Assembly: GCA_943367715.1 (NCBI GenBank)
Contig: CALRJY020000019.1
Coordinates: forward strand, 52,680 to 116,679
Reading direction: 5' to 3'
From: JAEYXS01 sp943367715
GTDB lineage: Bacteria; Verrucomicrobiota; Verrucomicrobiia; Limisphaerales; JAEYXS01
Length of the DNA: 64,000 nucleotides
This document shows positions 7,396 through 15,501 of the stretch, one piece after another. The notes under the pieces are model-generated. The model was not told where the DNA came from. It did no database searches and saw only the letters and a list, made by a program, of their open reading frames with translations. Both the position numbers and the translations under genes were made by a program. The first letter of the stretch is position 1, and every line of letters starts with the position of its first letter.

Positions 7396-8502
7396 ATGTT
7401 TGGCGGCATCTACAACGGCAAACGTATCCTGCTTACCGGTCACACCGGTTTTAAAGGCAGTTGGCTCAGCCTGTGGCTGCGTACGCTCGGTGCCGAGGTG
7501 CATGGGTACGCCCTGCCCCCGGACACCACGCCGAACCTGTATAGCGTCATTCGTACCGATACGTTTGCCTCCGAAGAATTGGCGGATATTCGAGACAGCG
7601 CCAAAGTTCTCGCTGCCGTCAAACGCATCAATCCCGATTTCATCTTCCACCTCGCCGCGCAACCATTGGTCCGCGAGTCCTACCGCCAACCGGTAGAGAC
7701 CATGCAGACCAATGTCATGGGCACCATCAATCTGCTGGAAGCCATCCGTCAGTTGGGCCGCCCCGTGACGACACTCATCGTCACCACGGACAAATGTTAC
7801 GAGAACGTGGGCTGGAATTATGGTTACCGCGAAACCGACCCCCTCGGCGGCCACGACATCTACTCCATGAGCAAGGCCGCGTGTGAGCTGACCGTCGCTG
7901 CTTGGCGCCGCTCTTTCTTTGTCCCCGAAAAGCTTGGCCCGCTCGTCAGCGCCCGCGCCGGTAATGTTATTGGCGGTGGCGACTTTGCCGCCGATCGCAT
8001 CGTGCCGGATTGCATTCGAGCCTTGTCCATTGGCAAATCCATCAACGTGCGCAATCCTCACGCTACGCGTCCTTGGCAGCATGTGCTCGATTGCTTGAGT
8101 GGCTACCTCTGGCTTGCCGCGCGTCTGCATCAGCAGGACAACAGTTCGCCGCTGGCTTCCGCGTTTAATTTCGGTCCCTCGCTACAATCGAATCAAAATG
8201 TCCGCGTGCTCGTGGAAGAGATTCTGAAGAACTGGCCGGGCCAATGGCAGGACACTTCCGATCCAAAGGCCGTGCATGAAGCCTCTCGCTTGCATTTGTC
8301 CATTGATAAAGCCGCGGCCCTGCTCGATTGGCAACCCACGTGGGACTTTGCCGATGCTATCGCCCAAACCGTCGGCTGGTACAAGCAGTGGCATGATCAC
8401 GGCACAACGGGTTTGAAGGAATACACTTTGGAACAGATCAACACCTTTGCCCACGCGGGAAAAACCATCGGCAATCCTTGGGCACGCGAAATTAACTCAT
8501 GA
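7396..8502 (+). CDS. rfbG: CDP-glucose 4,6-dehydratase
   Basis: A 368-residue short-chain dehydrogenase that converts CDP-glucose to CDP-4-keto-6-deoxy-glucose with bound NAD. The Rossmann motif TGHTGFKGSWL lies near residue 15, and the YxxxK catalytic pair is in YSMSKAACEL (about 155-165), preceded by TTDKCYEN. The start at 7396 is the ATG 2 bp after the rfbF stop; an upstream in-frame start at 7315 would lie inside rfbF. Its stop overlaps the next gene by ATGA. In Yersinia and Salmonella the product feeds RfbH to give 3,6-dideoxy sugars, but no rfbH occurs here. Confidence 0.93.
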   Translation: MFGGIYNGKRILLTGHTGFKGSWLSLWLRTLGAEVHGYALPPDTTPNLYSVIRTDTFASEELADIRDSAKVLAAVKRINPDFIFHLAAQPLVRESYRQPVETMQTNVMGTINLLEAIRQLGRPVTTLIVTTDKCYENVGWNYGYRETDPLGGHDIYSMSKAACELTVAAWRRSFFVPEKLGPLVSARAGNVIGGGDFAADRIVPDCIRALSIGKSINVRNPHATRPWQHVLDCLSGYLWLAARLHQQDNSSPLASAFNFGPSLQSNQNVRVLVEEILKNWPGQWQDTSDPKAVHEASRLHLSIDKAAALLDWQPTWDFADAIAQTVGWYKQWHDHGTTGLKEYTLEQINTFAHAGKTIGNPWAREINS

Positions 8503-9731
8503 GCGCATCCGGCTTTAAATGTCATTCTTGCGGCGGCAGCCACCACGAAATGGTGCTCGACCTCGGCCTGCAGCCCTTGGCCAACAATCTTCTGCGTCCG
8601 GAAGATTTGACCAAGCCCGAGCCCAAGTTCCCGCTGCGCCTCGCCGTGTGCACCGACTGCTGGCTCCTGCAGATCACCGATCTCGTGCCCCCTGTGGAGC
8701 TCTTCTCCGAGTATCTGTATTTCTCTTCCTTCTCGGACACGATGCTGCGCCACGCCAAGGAAGCCGCCACACGTTACATCCAGGAATTTAAGCTCGATCA
8801 GAACAGCCTCGTTGTCGAAGTCGCCAGCAATGACGGCTATCTGCTGAAGAACTTTGTCGAAGCCAAGGTCCCCTGCTTGGGCATCGAACCCGCGGGCAAC
8901 ATCGCCAAGGTGGCTCGCGAAAAAGGCATTGAGACACTCGTTGAGTTCTTCACCGCATCACTCGCCACGCAGCTTGTCGGACAAGGTCGCCAAGCTGATC
9001 TCATCCTTGGCAACAATGTCTTTGCTCACGCGCCGGATACGAACGACTTCGTCGCCGCTGCGAAGAATCTGCTCAAGCCCAAGGGCCGCATCGCCTTCGA
9101 GTTCCCGTACGCCTTCGAGATGCTGGCGCATAACGAATTCGACACCATCTATCACGAGCACGTCTTTTATTTCTCCCTGACCGCCCTGCAACCGCTCTTC
9201 GCGCGTCATGGCTTGGAGATCTTCGCTGTCGAGCACCTGCCCATCCACGGCGGCTCCCTGCGACTCTTCGCCGGTCATCGCGGCGCTCATGCCATCCAGC
9301 CCAGCGTGGCCAAACTGCTCACTGAAGAAGCCGCTCGTGGCGTTAGCACGCTGGTGCCTTATCAAGCCTTCGCCCAACGCGCACACCAACTCCGCGACAA
9401 TCTGAACGCGCTCGTCAAAGACCTGCGCTCGCAAGGCAAACGCCTCGCGGCTTACGGTGCTTCCGCCAAAGGCAGCACGCTGCTGAATTTCTGCGGCCTG
9501 AACCACACGCAGCTCGAGTTCGTGGCCGATCGCAGCACCTACAAGCAAGGTCGCCTCACGCCCGGCACGCATATCCCTATCACTGGTCCGGAAGCGCTCG
9601 AACAAAAGCTGCCCGACTACACGTTGCTGCTTACCTGGAATTTCGCCGAAGAAATCCTGCGCCAGCAAAAGAGCTATCGCGATCGCGGCGGCAAATTCAT
9701 CATCCCGATCCCCGAGGTGAAAGTCGCATGA
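8499..9731 (+). CDS. NDP-sugar C-methyltransferase (zinc-finger type, TylC3/NovU-like)
   Basis: A 410-residue SAM-dependent methyltransferase. The order of parts is typical for nucleotide-sugar C-methyltransferases: an N-terminal zinc site (CHSCGG plus a later CTDC pair, residues 7-50) followed by LGLQPLANNLL, a central class I SAM fold with VVEVASNDGYLLKNF (about 105-120), the conserved NEFDTIYHEHVFYFS segment, and a C-terminal Rossmann-like domain with AAYGASAKGSTLLN. The HEH within that segment is associated with catalysis in this family. It overlaps rfbG by 4 bp and the epimerase gene by 4 bp. The likely substrate is a CDP-4-keto-6-deoxy-hexose; the methylated carbon (3 or 5) cannot be told. 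Confidence 0.85.
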   Translation: MSASGFKCHSCGGSHHEMVLDLGLQPLANNLLRPEDLTKPEPKFPLRLAVCTDCWLLQITDLVPPVELFSEYLYFSSFSDTMLRHAKEAATRYIQEFKLDQNSLVVEVASNDGYLLKNFVEAKVPCLGIEPAGNIAKVAREKGIETLVEFFTASLATQLVGQGRQADLILGNNVFAHAPDTNDFVAAAKNLLKPKGRIAFEFPYAFEMLAHNEFDTIYHEHVFYFSLTALQPLFARHGLEIFAVEHLPIHGGSLRLFAGHRGAHAIQPSVAKLLTEEAARGVSTLVPYQAFAQRAHQLRDNLNALVKDLRSQGKRLAAYGASAKGSTLLNFCGLNHTQLEFVADRSTYKQGRLTPGTHIPITGPEALEQKLPDYTLLLTWNFAEEILRQQKSYRDRGGKFIIPIPEVKVA

Positions 9732-10273
9732 AGTTCACCCCGGCAAAAATCCCCGGCGTCTGGATCGTGGAGCAGGAACGCTTCGCCGATGAGCGCGGTT
9801 ACTTTGCTCGCACCTGGTGCTCGGAGGAATTCGCCGCTCGTGGGCTGAATTCTGGTCTCGTCCAATGCAGCACCTCTTTCAACCTGAAGCGTGGCACTTT
9901 GCGGGGCCTCCACTATCAGGCCGCCCCCCACGCGGAAGACAAACTTGTCCGTTGCACTCGCGGCGCCATTTTTGATGTCGCCGTGGACCTGCGCCCTGAC
10001 TCCCCCACTTACAAACAATGGGTGGGCATGGAGCTGACCGAAACCAATGGCCTGGCCCTCTACATCCCCCAAGGATGCGCCCACGGCTTCCAGACCCTGG
10101 CCGACAACACGGAAGTGTTTTATCAGATGGCCCAACCCTGGAATGCTCAAAGCACCCGTGCGACTTTGTGGAAATCAGCGGCATTTGCCATCGCCTGGCC
10201 AATGGAAACACCGACTGTCATCTCTGCCAAAGATGCCGCCCTGTCGGAATTCTCCGATGATGCTGAAGCCTAA
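9728..10273 (+). CDS. NDP-4-keto-6-deoxyhexose 3,5-epimerase (RmlC/RfbC-like)
   Basis: A 181-residue cupin epimerase, the usual length for RmlC. Recognisable segments are VWIVEQERFADERGYFARTW near the N-terminus, STSFNLKRGTLRGLHYQ with the catalytic His of the RGLHYQ motif, and YIPQGCAHGFQTL. The known family inverts C3 and/or C5 of dTDP-4-keto-6-deoxy-glucose; the gene context (rfbF, rfbG) suggests a CDP-linked substrate here. It is translationally coupled to the C-methyltransferase gene by ATGA. The 65-bp gap that follows is one of the larger spacers in the operon. Confidence 0.88.
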   Translation: MKFTPAKIPGVWIVEQERFADERGYFARTWCSEEFAARGLNSGLVQCSTSFNLKRGTLRGLHYQAAPHAEDKLVRCTRGAIFDVAVDLRPDSPTYKQWVGMELTETNGLALYIPQGCAHGFQTLADNTEVFYQMAQPWNAQSTRATLWKSAAFAIAWPMETPTVISAKDAALSEFSDDAEA

Positions 10274-10338
10274 ATCACACGCTTTTCATTGCCTCCAATG
10301 AAGTTGAATTCGAACCAACAATCCATAAGAGTAAATTC

Positions 10339-11196
10339 ATGAAACAGACCGAAGCCAAGCAACACCTCAGCCAGCAGCAGGTTGAGCAGTTCAATCGGGA
10401 TGGGTTCCTGATTTTGAAGTCTTTCTACAATGCCAAGACGCAGATCGAGCCCATCCAGAGGGGTGTTCATAAGATCATTGGCATTCTGATCCGCAAACAC
10501 AACCTGCCTATCGTCCAACAGCCGTTTCAGCCACACACTTTTGATTCCGGCTATCAGGAGCTGATCGCCCAAGATCGCAAGCTGGGGGCGGAAGTCTATG
10601 ATGCTGTGAAACAAATCCCCTCATTTGTCCGTCTGGTATGCTGTGAACAGCATGACGAGCTGATGATGCAGATCCGGAACACGGACTTGCCGGGTGTCGC
10701 CGCCGGCGGCTACGGCATTAGGATCGACAATCCGTTCGAAGAAAAATTTCGCGCCAATTGGCATCAGGACTACCCCAGCCAGTTTCGCAGCATTGACGGC
10801 CTCGTCTATTGGTCGCCACTGGTCGAACTTACTGAAGACCTCGGGCCTCTGCAGGTTGCGGTCGCATCCCATCGTGACGGCATTGCTCCACTGATGACCA
10901 AAGATCCGGAGAATCCGGAGAAAACCGGCGCTTATGCCCTCCGGCTTCACAAGGAGGAAGAACGCCTCGGTCGCTATCAGAAGACCTCCGTCGTCCTCAG
11001 TCCGGGTGATCTGTTGATCCTGGACTTTCTAAACCTGCACGCATCCGGTTACAACCGCGGGAACCGCTCCCGCTGGTCCATGCAAATCCGTTACTTCAAC
11101 TTCAACGATCCTACGGGACAAAAGCTTAACTGGATCGGTTCCTTTGCCGCCGGCAAGAACATCCGTGAAGTCCACCCGGAACTCATCGTTGACTAA
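10339..11196 (+). CDS. Phytanoyl-CoA dioxygenase (PhyH) family protein
   Basis: A 285-residue Fe(II)/2-oxoglutarate-dependent oxygenase-like protein. The metal triad is visible: His142 and Asp144 in NWHQDYPSQ, and His234 in LNLHASGYNR; the following Arg residues (NRGNRSRWS) could bind 2-oxoglutarate. The fold segment LGPLQVAVASHRDG is typical. PhyH members hydroxylate lipids, amino acids or sugars, and several occur in glycan and natural-product clusters. Here it sits between the epimerase and a second sugar methyltransferase, so it may oxidise a nucleotide sugar or a glycan substituent. The substrate is not deducible. Confidence 0.82.
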   Translation: MKQTEAKQHLSQQQVEQFNRDGFLILKSFYNAKTQIEPIQRGVHKIIGILIRKHNLPIVQQPFQPHTFDSGYQELIAQDRKLGAEVYDAVKQIPSFVRLVCCEQHDELMMQIRNTDLPGVAAGGYGIRIDNPFEEKFRANWHQDYPSQFRSIDGLVYWSPLVELTEDLGPLQVAVASHRDGIAPLMTKDPENPEKTGAYALRLHKEEERLGRYQKTSVVLSPGDLLILDFLNLHASGYNRGNRSRWSMQIRYFNFNDPTGQKLNWIGSFAAGKNIREVHPELIVD

Positions 11197-11200
11197 ACCG

Positions 11201-12358
11201 GTGACCTCACTCTGTAACATTTGCGGGGTTGCGCTGGATCAGCCAGTTTACGCCTCCGACAGCCCGATCAGCGTCACATCGCTCTGCGAGATCCGTAGAG
11301 AGAAGATCGCTGTGCATTTTTGTCACAGTTGCGGTCATCTTCAGACCGTCGGCTTCAAAGACCTGGATGCCTATTACGACGAGGATTACAAAATCCTGGT
11401 TTCCTCGACCGATGAAGACCAGCTCTATAGCCAGGAAGGCGGACGTAAGATATTCCGGACCGAGCACCAGATGCGGTGCATCCTGCAAAAGATCAACATC
11501 CCCTCCGGGGCTCGCGTTCTCGATTACGGTTGCGCCAAGAGCTCAACCCTGCGCGCTCTGACCCAGTCCCGGCCGGACATCATCCCGCACGTCTTTGACG
11601 TCAGTGATATGTATCTGCCGTTCTGGCGGGACTTCATCCATCCCGACAACTGGGCGGTTTATCAGCCCAAACCGGAATGGAAAGAGAGTTTTGACCTCAT
11701 AACCTCTTTCTTCGCGTTGGAGCATGTCGCCGACCCGGTCGCCTTTATCAAGACCGTCAGCAATCTGCTGAAGCCAGGCGGATACTTTTACTTTCTGGTG
11801 CCCAACGTGTATCAGAACACCGCCGACTTGGTCGTGGCAGATCATGTAAACCACTTTTCAGACGCCTCGCTCCATCGGCTGTTGGAATCGAACGGCCTCG
11901 CCTTGGAAAGCATCGACTCCGCAGCCCACACCAGCGCGTGGGTCGTCGTCGCCCAAAAACGACCCGACACCATTTCTGCTCGCATTGAATCCAAGGTTAT
12001 CCCTGATCTTCATGATCAGGCGGTGCAGATGGCAGCCTATTGGACTTCATTTGGCGGACGCATCAGGGAATTTGAAGCGCAGCATAGCGATCATCAAAAA
12101 GTCGCGATCTACGGCTCCGGCTTTTACGGAACCTTTATCGCCTCCTCCCTGCGTGACACCTCTCGTGTGGAATGCTTCATGGACATGAACCCGCATCGCC
12201 ATGCCCACACACTATTGGACAAGCCGATCTGCAGCCCGGAAAAACTGCCGGCAGACGTGCGCTTGATTTACGTCGGATTGAATCCCGTTCACGCCCGAAA
12301 AGCCATTGAGAGCCTGACTTGCTGGAATGGCCGCCAGCTCACGTGCTTCTATCCATGA
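11201..12358 (+). CDS. Second zinc-finger class I SAM methyltransferase (C-methyltransferase-like)
   Basis: A protein of about 385 residues with the same plan as the methyltransferase at 8499: N-terminal Cys pairs (CNICG and CHSCGHL), a SAM-binding core with VLDYGCAKSSTL and a motif after DLITSFFALEHVADP, then a C-terminal Rossmann-like part with VAIYGSGFYGTFIA. The core reads like a general 3-demethylubiquinone-type methyltransferase and lacks the HEH segment of its neighbour. There is no ATG at the start: GTG at 11201 (4 bp after the previous stop) or TTG at 11189 fit best. It overlaps the GNAT gene by ATGA. It probably methylates a nucleotide sugar or the growing glycan. Confidence 0.8.
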   Translation: MTSLCNICGVALDQPVYASDSPISVTSLCEIRREKIAVHFCHSCGHLQTVGFKDLDAYYDEDYKILVSSTDEDQLYSQEGGRKIFRTEHQMRCILQKINIPSGARVLDYGCAKSSTLRALTQSRPDIIPHVFDVSDMYLPFWRDFIHPDNWAVYQPKPEWKESFDLITSFFALEHVADPVAFIKTVSNLLKPGGYFYFLVPNVYQNTADLVVADHVNHFSDASLHRLLESNGLALESIDSAAHTSAWVVVAQKRPDTISARIESKVIPDLHDQAVQMAAYWTSFGGRIREFEAQHSDHQKVAIYGSGFYGTFIASSLRDTSRVECFMDMNPHRHAHTLLDKPICSPEKLPADVRLIYVGLNPVHARKAIESLTCWNGRQLTCFYP

Positions 12359-12897
12359 AAGCTGTTTCTCTCCTGGCCGGATCAAAAACTATCCTTCGTC
12401 CTCCGGAGGAAGCGGACCTGTCTTTTCTGCATGCGCTCCGCAACGACGTTGAATTGCAGATGCAGCTCATGGCTCAACCGCGCGCCAATTCTCTGCGGCG
12501 TGTCCGCCAATGGCTTGACCGGATCTCCGAAGACAAGCAGAGCGTATTCTTCGTCGTCGCCACGAAACGTCAGGCCCCCATGGGCTACATTCAACTGACC
12601 CACATGGAAGGTGTTCACGGAACAGCAGATCTGGGCGTATGTCTGGCCCGAAAAGCACAAGGTCGCGGCCACGGCAAAGAAGCACTCGCCCTGCTGGAGA
12701 ACTATGCCACCACGGTTTTTAACGTTAGAAAGATCGGGCTTAAAGTCCTGGCCGGAAACGTCGGCGCCATTGCGTTGTATGAGAAGTCGGGCTATCGGAA
12801 GATCGGCGTTCAATATCAGCACTTTTACCAGAAGAAGATATTCCATGATGTGGTCCTGATGGAAAAATTTCTCTCCGCCCCGGATAACGCCGTTTGA
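12355..12897 (+). CDS. GNAT family N-acetyltransferase
   Basis: A 180-residue acetyltransferase of the RimJ/PseH type. The segment TILRPPEEADLSFLHALRND starts the fold, and the acetyl-CoA loop is seen in GVCLARKAQGRGHGKEAL (R/Q-x-x-G-x-G/A pattern) followed by YATTVFNVRKIGLKVLAGN and ALYEKSGYRKIG. The start at 12355 forms an ATGA overlap with the methyltransferase; a start at 12319 would lie deep inside it. With the DegT aminotransferase further along, the simplest role is N-acylation of an amino-sugar nucleotide. Confidence 0.87.
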   Translation: MKAVSLLAGSKTILRPPEEADLSFLHALRNDVELQMQLMAQPRANSLRRVRQWLDRISEDKQSVFFVVATKRQAPMGYIQLTHMEGVHGTADLGVCLARKAQGRGHGKEALALLENYATTVFNVRKIGLKVLAGNVGAIALYEKSGYRKIGVQYQHFYQKKIFHDVVLMEKFLSAPDNAV

Positions 12898-12904
12898 TTT
12901 CCTG

Positions 12905-13621
12905 ATGAAAACTGTCGTCATATCTCAGCCCATGCTCTTCCCTTGGGTGGGCATGTTTGAGCAGATTCGTCTGGCAGATGCCTACGTACATTACGATGAC
13001 GTGCAGTTCTCCAAGGGAAGCTTCACCAACCGCGTGCAGATCAAAACGCCGCAAGGAATCAAATGGCTGACCTTGCCGTTGAAAAATCTCAAGCTGGGAC
13101 AGAAAATCTCCGAAGTCGAAGTGGATAACAGCAAGGATTGGAGGAACGGTCACTTATCCCTGCTGAAGCAATCCTATGCTGCCGCTCCGTACAGCAGGGA
13201 AATGCTCGATTTGGTGAGCCAGGTCTATAGTCACCAAACGTCGTTGGTTTCTGAGATAGCGATTGTCAGCATGATGGCGGTTCATCGGTATTTCGATTTT
13301 CAAAAGCCGCTGGAGTTTTGCTATTCATCACAGATGAACATTCCCGGCGAAAGCTCGCGTCGTGTCTTGGACGTGGTCAAACAGTTGGAAGGCAACGTCT
13401 ACATCACGGGCCACGGGGCAAAAAACTATCTGGACCATCCCCTCTTCGAACAAGAGGGCGTTCAGGTTGAATATATCAATTACCAGAAGAAAAGTTACCC
13501 TCAACTGCACGGCGAATTTACCCCTTTTGTATCCACTTTGGATCTGATCGCAAATTGTGGCACCGCCGGTGTCAGCGCATTCAGCTCTAACACTTTACCA
13601 TGGAAGGAATTCATAGCATGA
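12905..13621 (+). CDS. WbqC-like family protein
   Basis: A 238-residue cytoplasmic protein of the WbqC family. The N-terminus VVISQPMLFPWVGMFEQIRL followed by ADAYVHYDDVQFSKGSFTNR is the family hallmark, and LPLKN and the later HGAKNYL segments are also conserved. The family is common in O-antigen and capsule clusters, often beside aminotransferases and acyl transferases; its reaction has not been firmly established to my knowledge. It overlaps the CmcI-like methyltransferase gene by 4 bp, suggesting that the two act together. Confidence 0.85.
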   Translation: MKTVVISQPMLFPWVGMFEQIRLADAYVHYDDVQFSKGSFTNRVQIKTPQGIKWLTLPLKNLKLGQKISEVEVDNSKDWRNGHLSLLKQSYAAAPYSREMLDLVSQVYSHQTSLVSEIAIVSMMAVHRYFDFQKPLEFCYSSQMNIPGESSRRVLDVVKQLEGNVYITGHGAKNYLDHPLFEQEGVQVEYINYQKKSYPQLHGEFTPFVSTLDLIANCGTAGVSAFSSNTLPWKEFIA

Positions 13622-14355
13622 ACGAAATCGAACGCTTTAAAGCTGAAGTAGCAGCAAACATTCAGGGCCTCCAGGCCGACAAAGATGTGCAAGCCCTGTC
13701 CCGCATCTGGGTTCGGGAGATAGCTCCTCATAAATACACCTATAATTTCACCTGGATGGGACGACCTGTCATCCAGTTTCCGCAGGACATTCTCGCCATG
13801 CAGGAACTGATCTGGCAGATCAAGCCAGACTTGGTCATCGAAACCGGGGTCGCCCACGGTGGATCGCTTATCTTCTATGCCTCCATGCTGGAGTTGCTGG
13901 GCGGCGACCGCCAGGTCGTCGGCATCGATATCGATATCCGCCAGCACAATCGCACTGAGATCGAGGCTCACCCCATGGCCAAACGGATCAAGCTGGTGCA
14001 AGGCTCATCCATTGACGTTGCGACTGTCGAAAAAGTCCGGGAGATCGCCAAACCCTACCAGCGCATCTTGGTCTGTTTGGATTCCAATCATACGCACGAG
14101 CATGTGCTGAAGGAACTGAACCACTATTCTTCATTCGTTAAAAAAGACAGCTATCTGGTCGTTTTCGACACTTTGGTGGAAGACATGCCAGATGCTCTGG
14201 TGAACGGCCGTCCTTGGGGCAAAGGAAACAATCCCAAGACCGCAGTCTGGGAGTTCCTGAAAACCAACGACCGGTTTGAGATCGACAAGGCTCTGGAATC
14301 CAAGCTGCTGATCACCGTGGCTCCCGATGGTTACTTGAAGTGCCTCAAGGACTGA
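13618..14355 (+). CDS. CmcI-like class I SAM methyltransferase (cephalosporin hydroxylase family)
   Basis: A 245-residue protein of the CmcI family, named after the cephamycin 7-alpha-methoxylation protein. The family core is visible: FTWMGRPVIQFPQDILAMQE, LVIETGVAHGGSLIFYASML (SAM loop), VVGIDIDIR and the acidic DSNHTHEHV segment that would bind a metal. Members found in glycan clusters are thought to O-methylate sugars, including terminal capping. The start at 13618 overlaps the WbqC stop by ATGA. A terminal methyl cap would match the extra C-terminal domain of the Wzt ATPase, but this link is an inference. Confidence 0.83.
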   Translation: MNEIERFKAEVAANIQGLQADKDVQALSRIWVREIAPHKYTYNFTWMGRPVIQFPQDILAMQELIWQIKPDLVIETGVAHGGSLIFYASMLELLGGDRQVVGIDIDIRQHNRTEIEAHPMAKRIKLVQGSSIDVATVEKVREIAKPYQRILVCLDSNHTHEHVLKELNHYSSFVKKDSYLVVFDTLVEDMPDALVNGRPWGKGNNPKTAVWEFLKTNDRFEIDKALESKLLITVAPDGYLKCLKD

Positions 14356-14356
14356 T

Positions 14357-15481
14357 ATGCAACGCATCCCTGTAGCTGGGCCGTGGATAACCCAGAAAGA
14401 AATCGATTACGTGGCGGATGCCGCAGCGAATGCATGGTACTCGCAGGCGAATTCCTACTATCAAAGATTTGAAGCGGCCTTTGCCACTTACATCGGCAGC
14501 AAATACGCCATCTGCCTGCCCTCTTGCACCTCTGCCATCCATCTTTCGTTGATGGCCATGGGTGTGGGACCAGGCGATGAAGTAATCGTGCCCGATGGCA
14601 CTTGGATCGCCTCCGCCGCCCCTGTCAATTATGTCGGAGCCACACCTGTGTTTGCAGACATGGATCCGGCGACATGGTGCATGTCACCCGCTTCCTTCGA
14701 GGCCTGCATCACGCCCAAGACCAAGGCCGTGATTCCCGTGAACCTCTATGGCAGCATGGCCGATTGGAAACAGATCCGTAAAATCGCCTCTGCCCATAAG
14801 ATCGCGGTCATTGAAGACGCAGCCGAAGCCAGCGGTTCCGAATATCACGGCGGTCGCGCGGGCAGTTTCGGTGACACCGGCGTGTTCAGCTTCCACGGTT
14901 CCAAGACGCTTACTACGGGTGAAGGCGGCATGTTGGTCACCAGCTCGGATGAACTCCGCAATCGTGTTCTGTTCCTGCGCGACCATGGCCGCCCGCCGGG
15001 AGACAAGATGTTTTATAACACCGAGGTGGCTTACAAGTACAAGATGAGTTCCTTGCAAGCTGCGATGGGTTTGGCCCAATTGGAACGCATCGAGGAGCTT
15101 GTCAGCAAGAAACGTGAGATTTTTTCCTGGTATCAAGAGGAACTGGCCGGTCTGCCCGGCGTCGCGCTCAATGCCGAACCTGCCGGCACGCGCAACAGCT
15201 ACTGGATGAGCACCATCGTCTGGGATGAAAGGTATCCGTTCGATAAAGTGGCCTTGATGCAAAAGCTGGACCAGGCGGGGATCGATACGCGGCCCTTCTT
15301 CCATCCTTTGAGCAGCCTGCCCGCTTACGAAAATTTGCCCGCAACCAAGATTGCCCGGGAAAAGAACAAGATCACTTATCGCATTTGCAGCAATGGCATC
15401 AATCTGCCTTCGGCGCTTTGCTTGCAACGGGAACAAATCCGCACTGTTTGCAACGTGCTACGGCCGCTGTTCCGTTCCTAA
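14357..15481 (+). CDS. DegT/DnrJ/EryC1/StrS family sugar aminotransferase
   Basis: A 374-residue PLP-dependent enzyme of the type that transaminates a 4-keto (or 3-keto) sugar nucleotide, as in perosamine synthesis. The PLP lysine is Lys183 in FHGSKTLTTGEGG; the preceding IEDAAEASGSEY contains the Asp that contacts the pyridine nitrogen. Other family landmarks are LPSCTSAIHLSLMAMGVGPG and DEVIVPDGTWIASA. It starts 1 bp after the previous stop. With GNAT upstream it could give an N-acetyl-amino-6-deoxy sugar from the CDP-4-keto intermediate. An activated GDP sugar made elsewhere is an alternative. Confidence 0.9.
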   Translation: MQRIPVAGPWITQKEIDYVADAAANAWYSQANSYYQRFEAAFATYIGSKYAICLPSCTSAIHLSLMAMGVGPGDEVIVPDGTWIASAAPVNYVGATPVFADMDPATWCMSPASFEACITPKTKAVIPVNLYGSMADWKQIRKIASAHKIAVIEDAAEASGSEYHGGRAGSFGDTGVFSFHGSKTLTTGEGGMLVTSSDELRNRVLFLRDHGRPPGDKMFYNTEVAYKYKMSSLQAAMGLAQLERIEELVSKKREIFSWYQEELAGLPGVALNAEPAGTRNSYWMSTIVWDERYPFDKVALMQKLDQAGIDTRPFFHPLSSLPAYENLPATKIAREKNKITYRICSNGINLPSALCLQREQIRTVCNVLRPLFRS

Positions 15482-15501
15482 TATCCGGACTGTTCTGTGC
15501 C

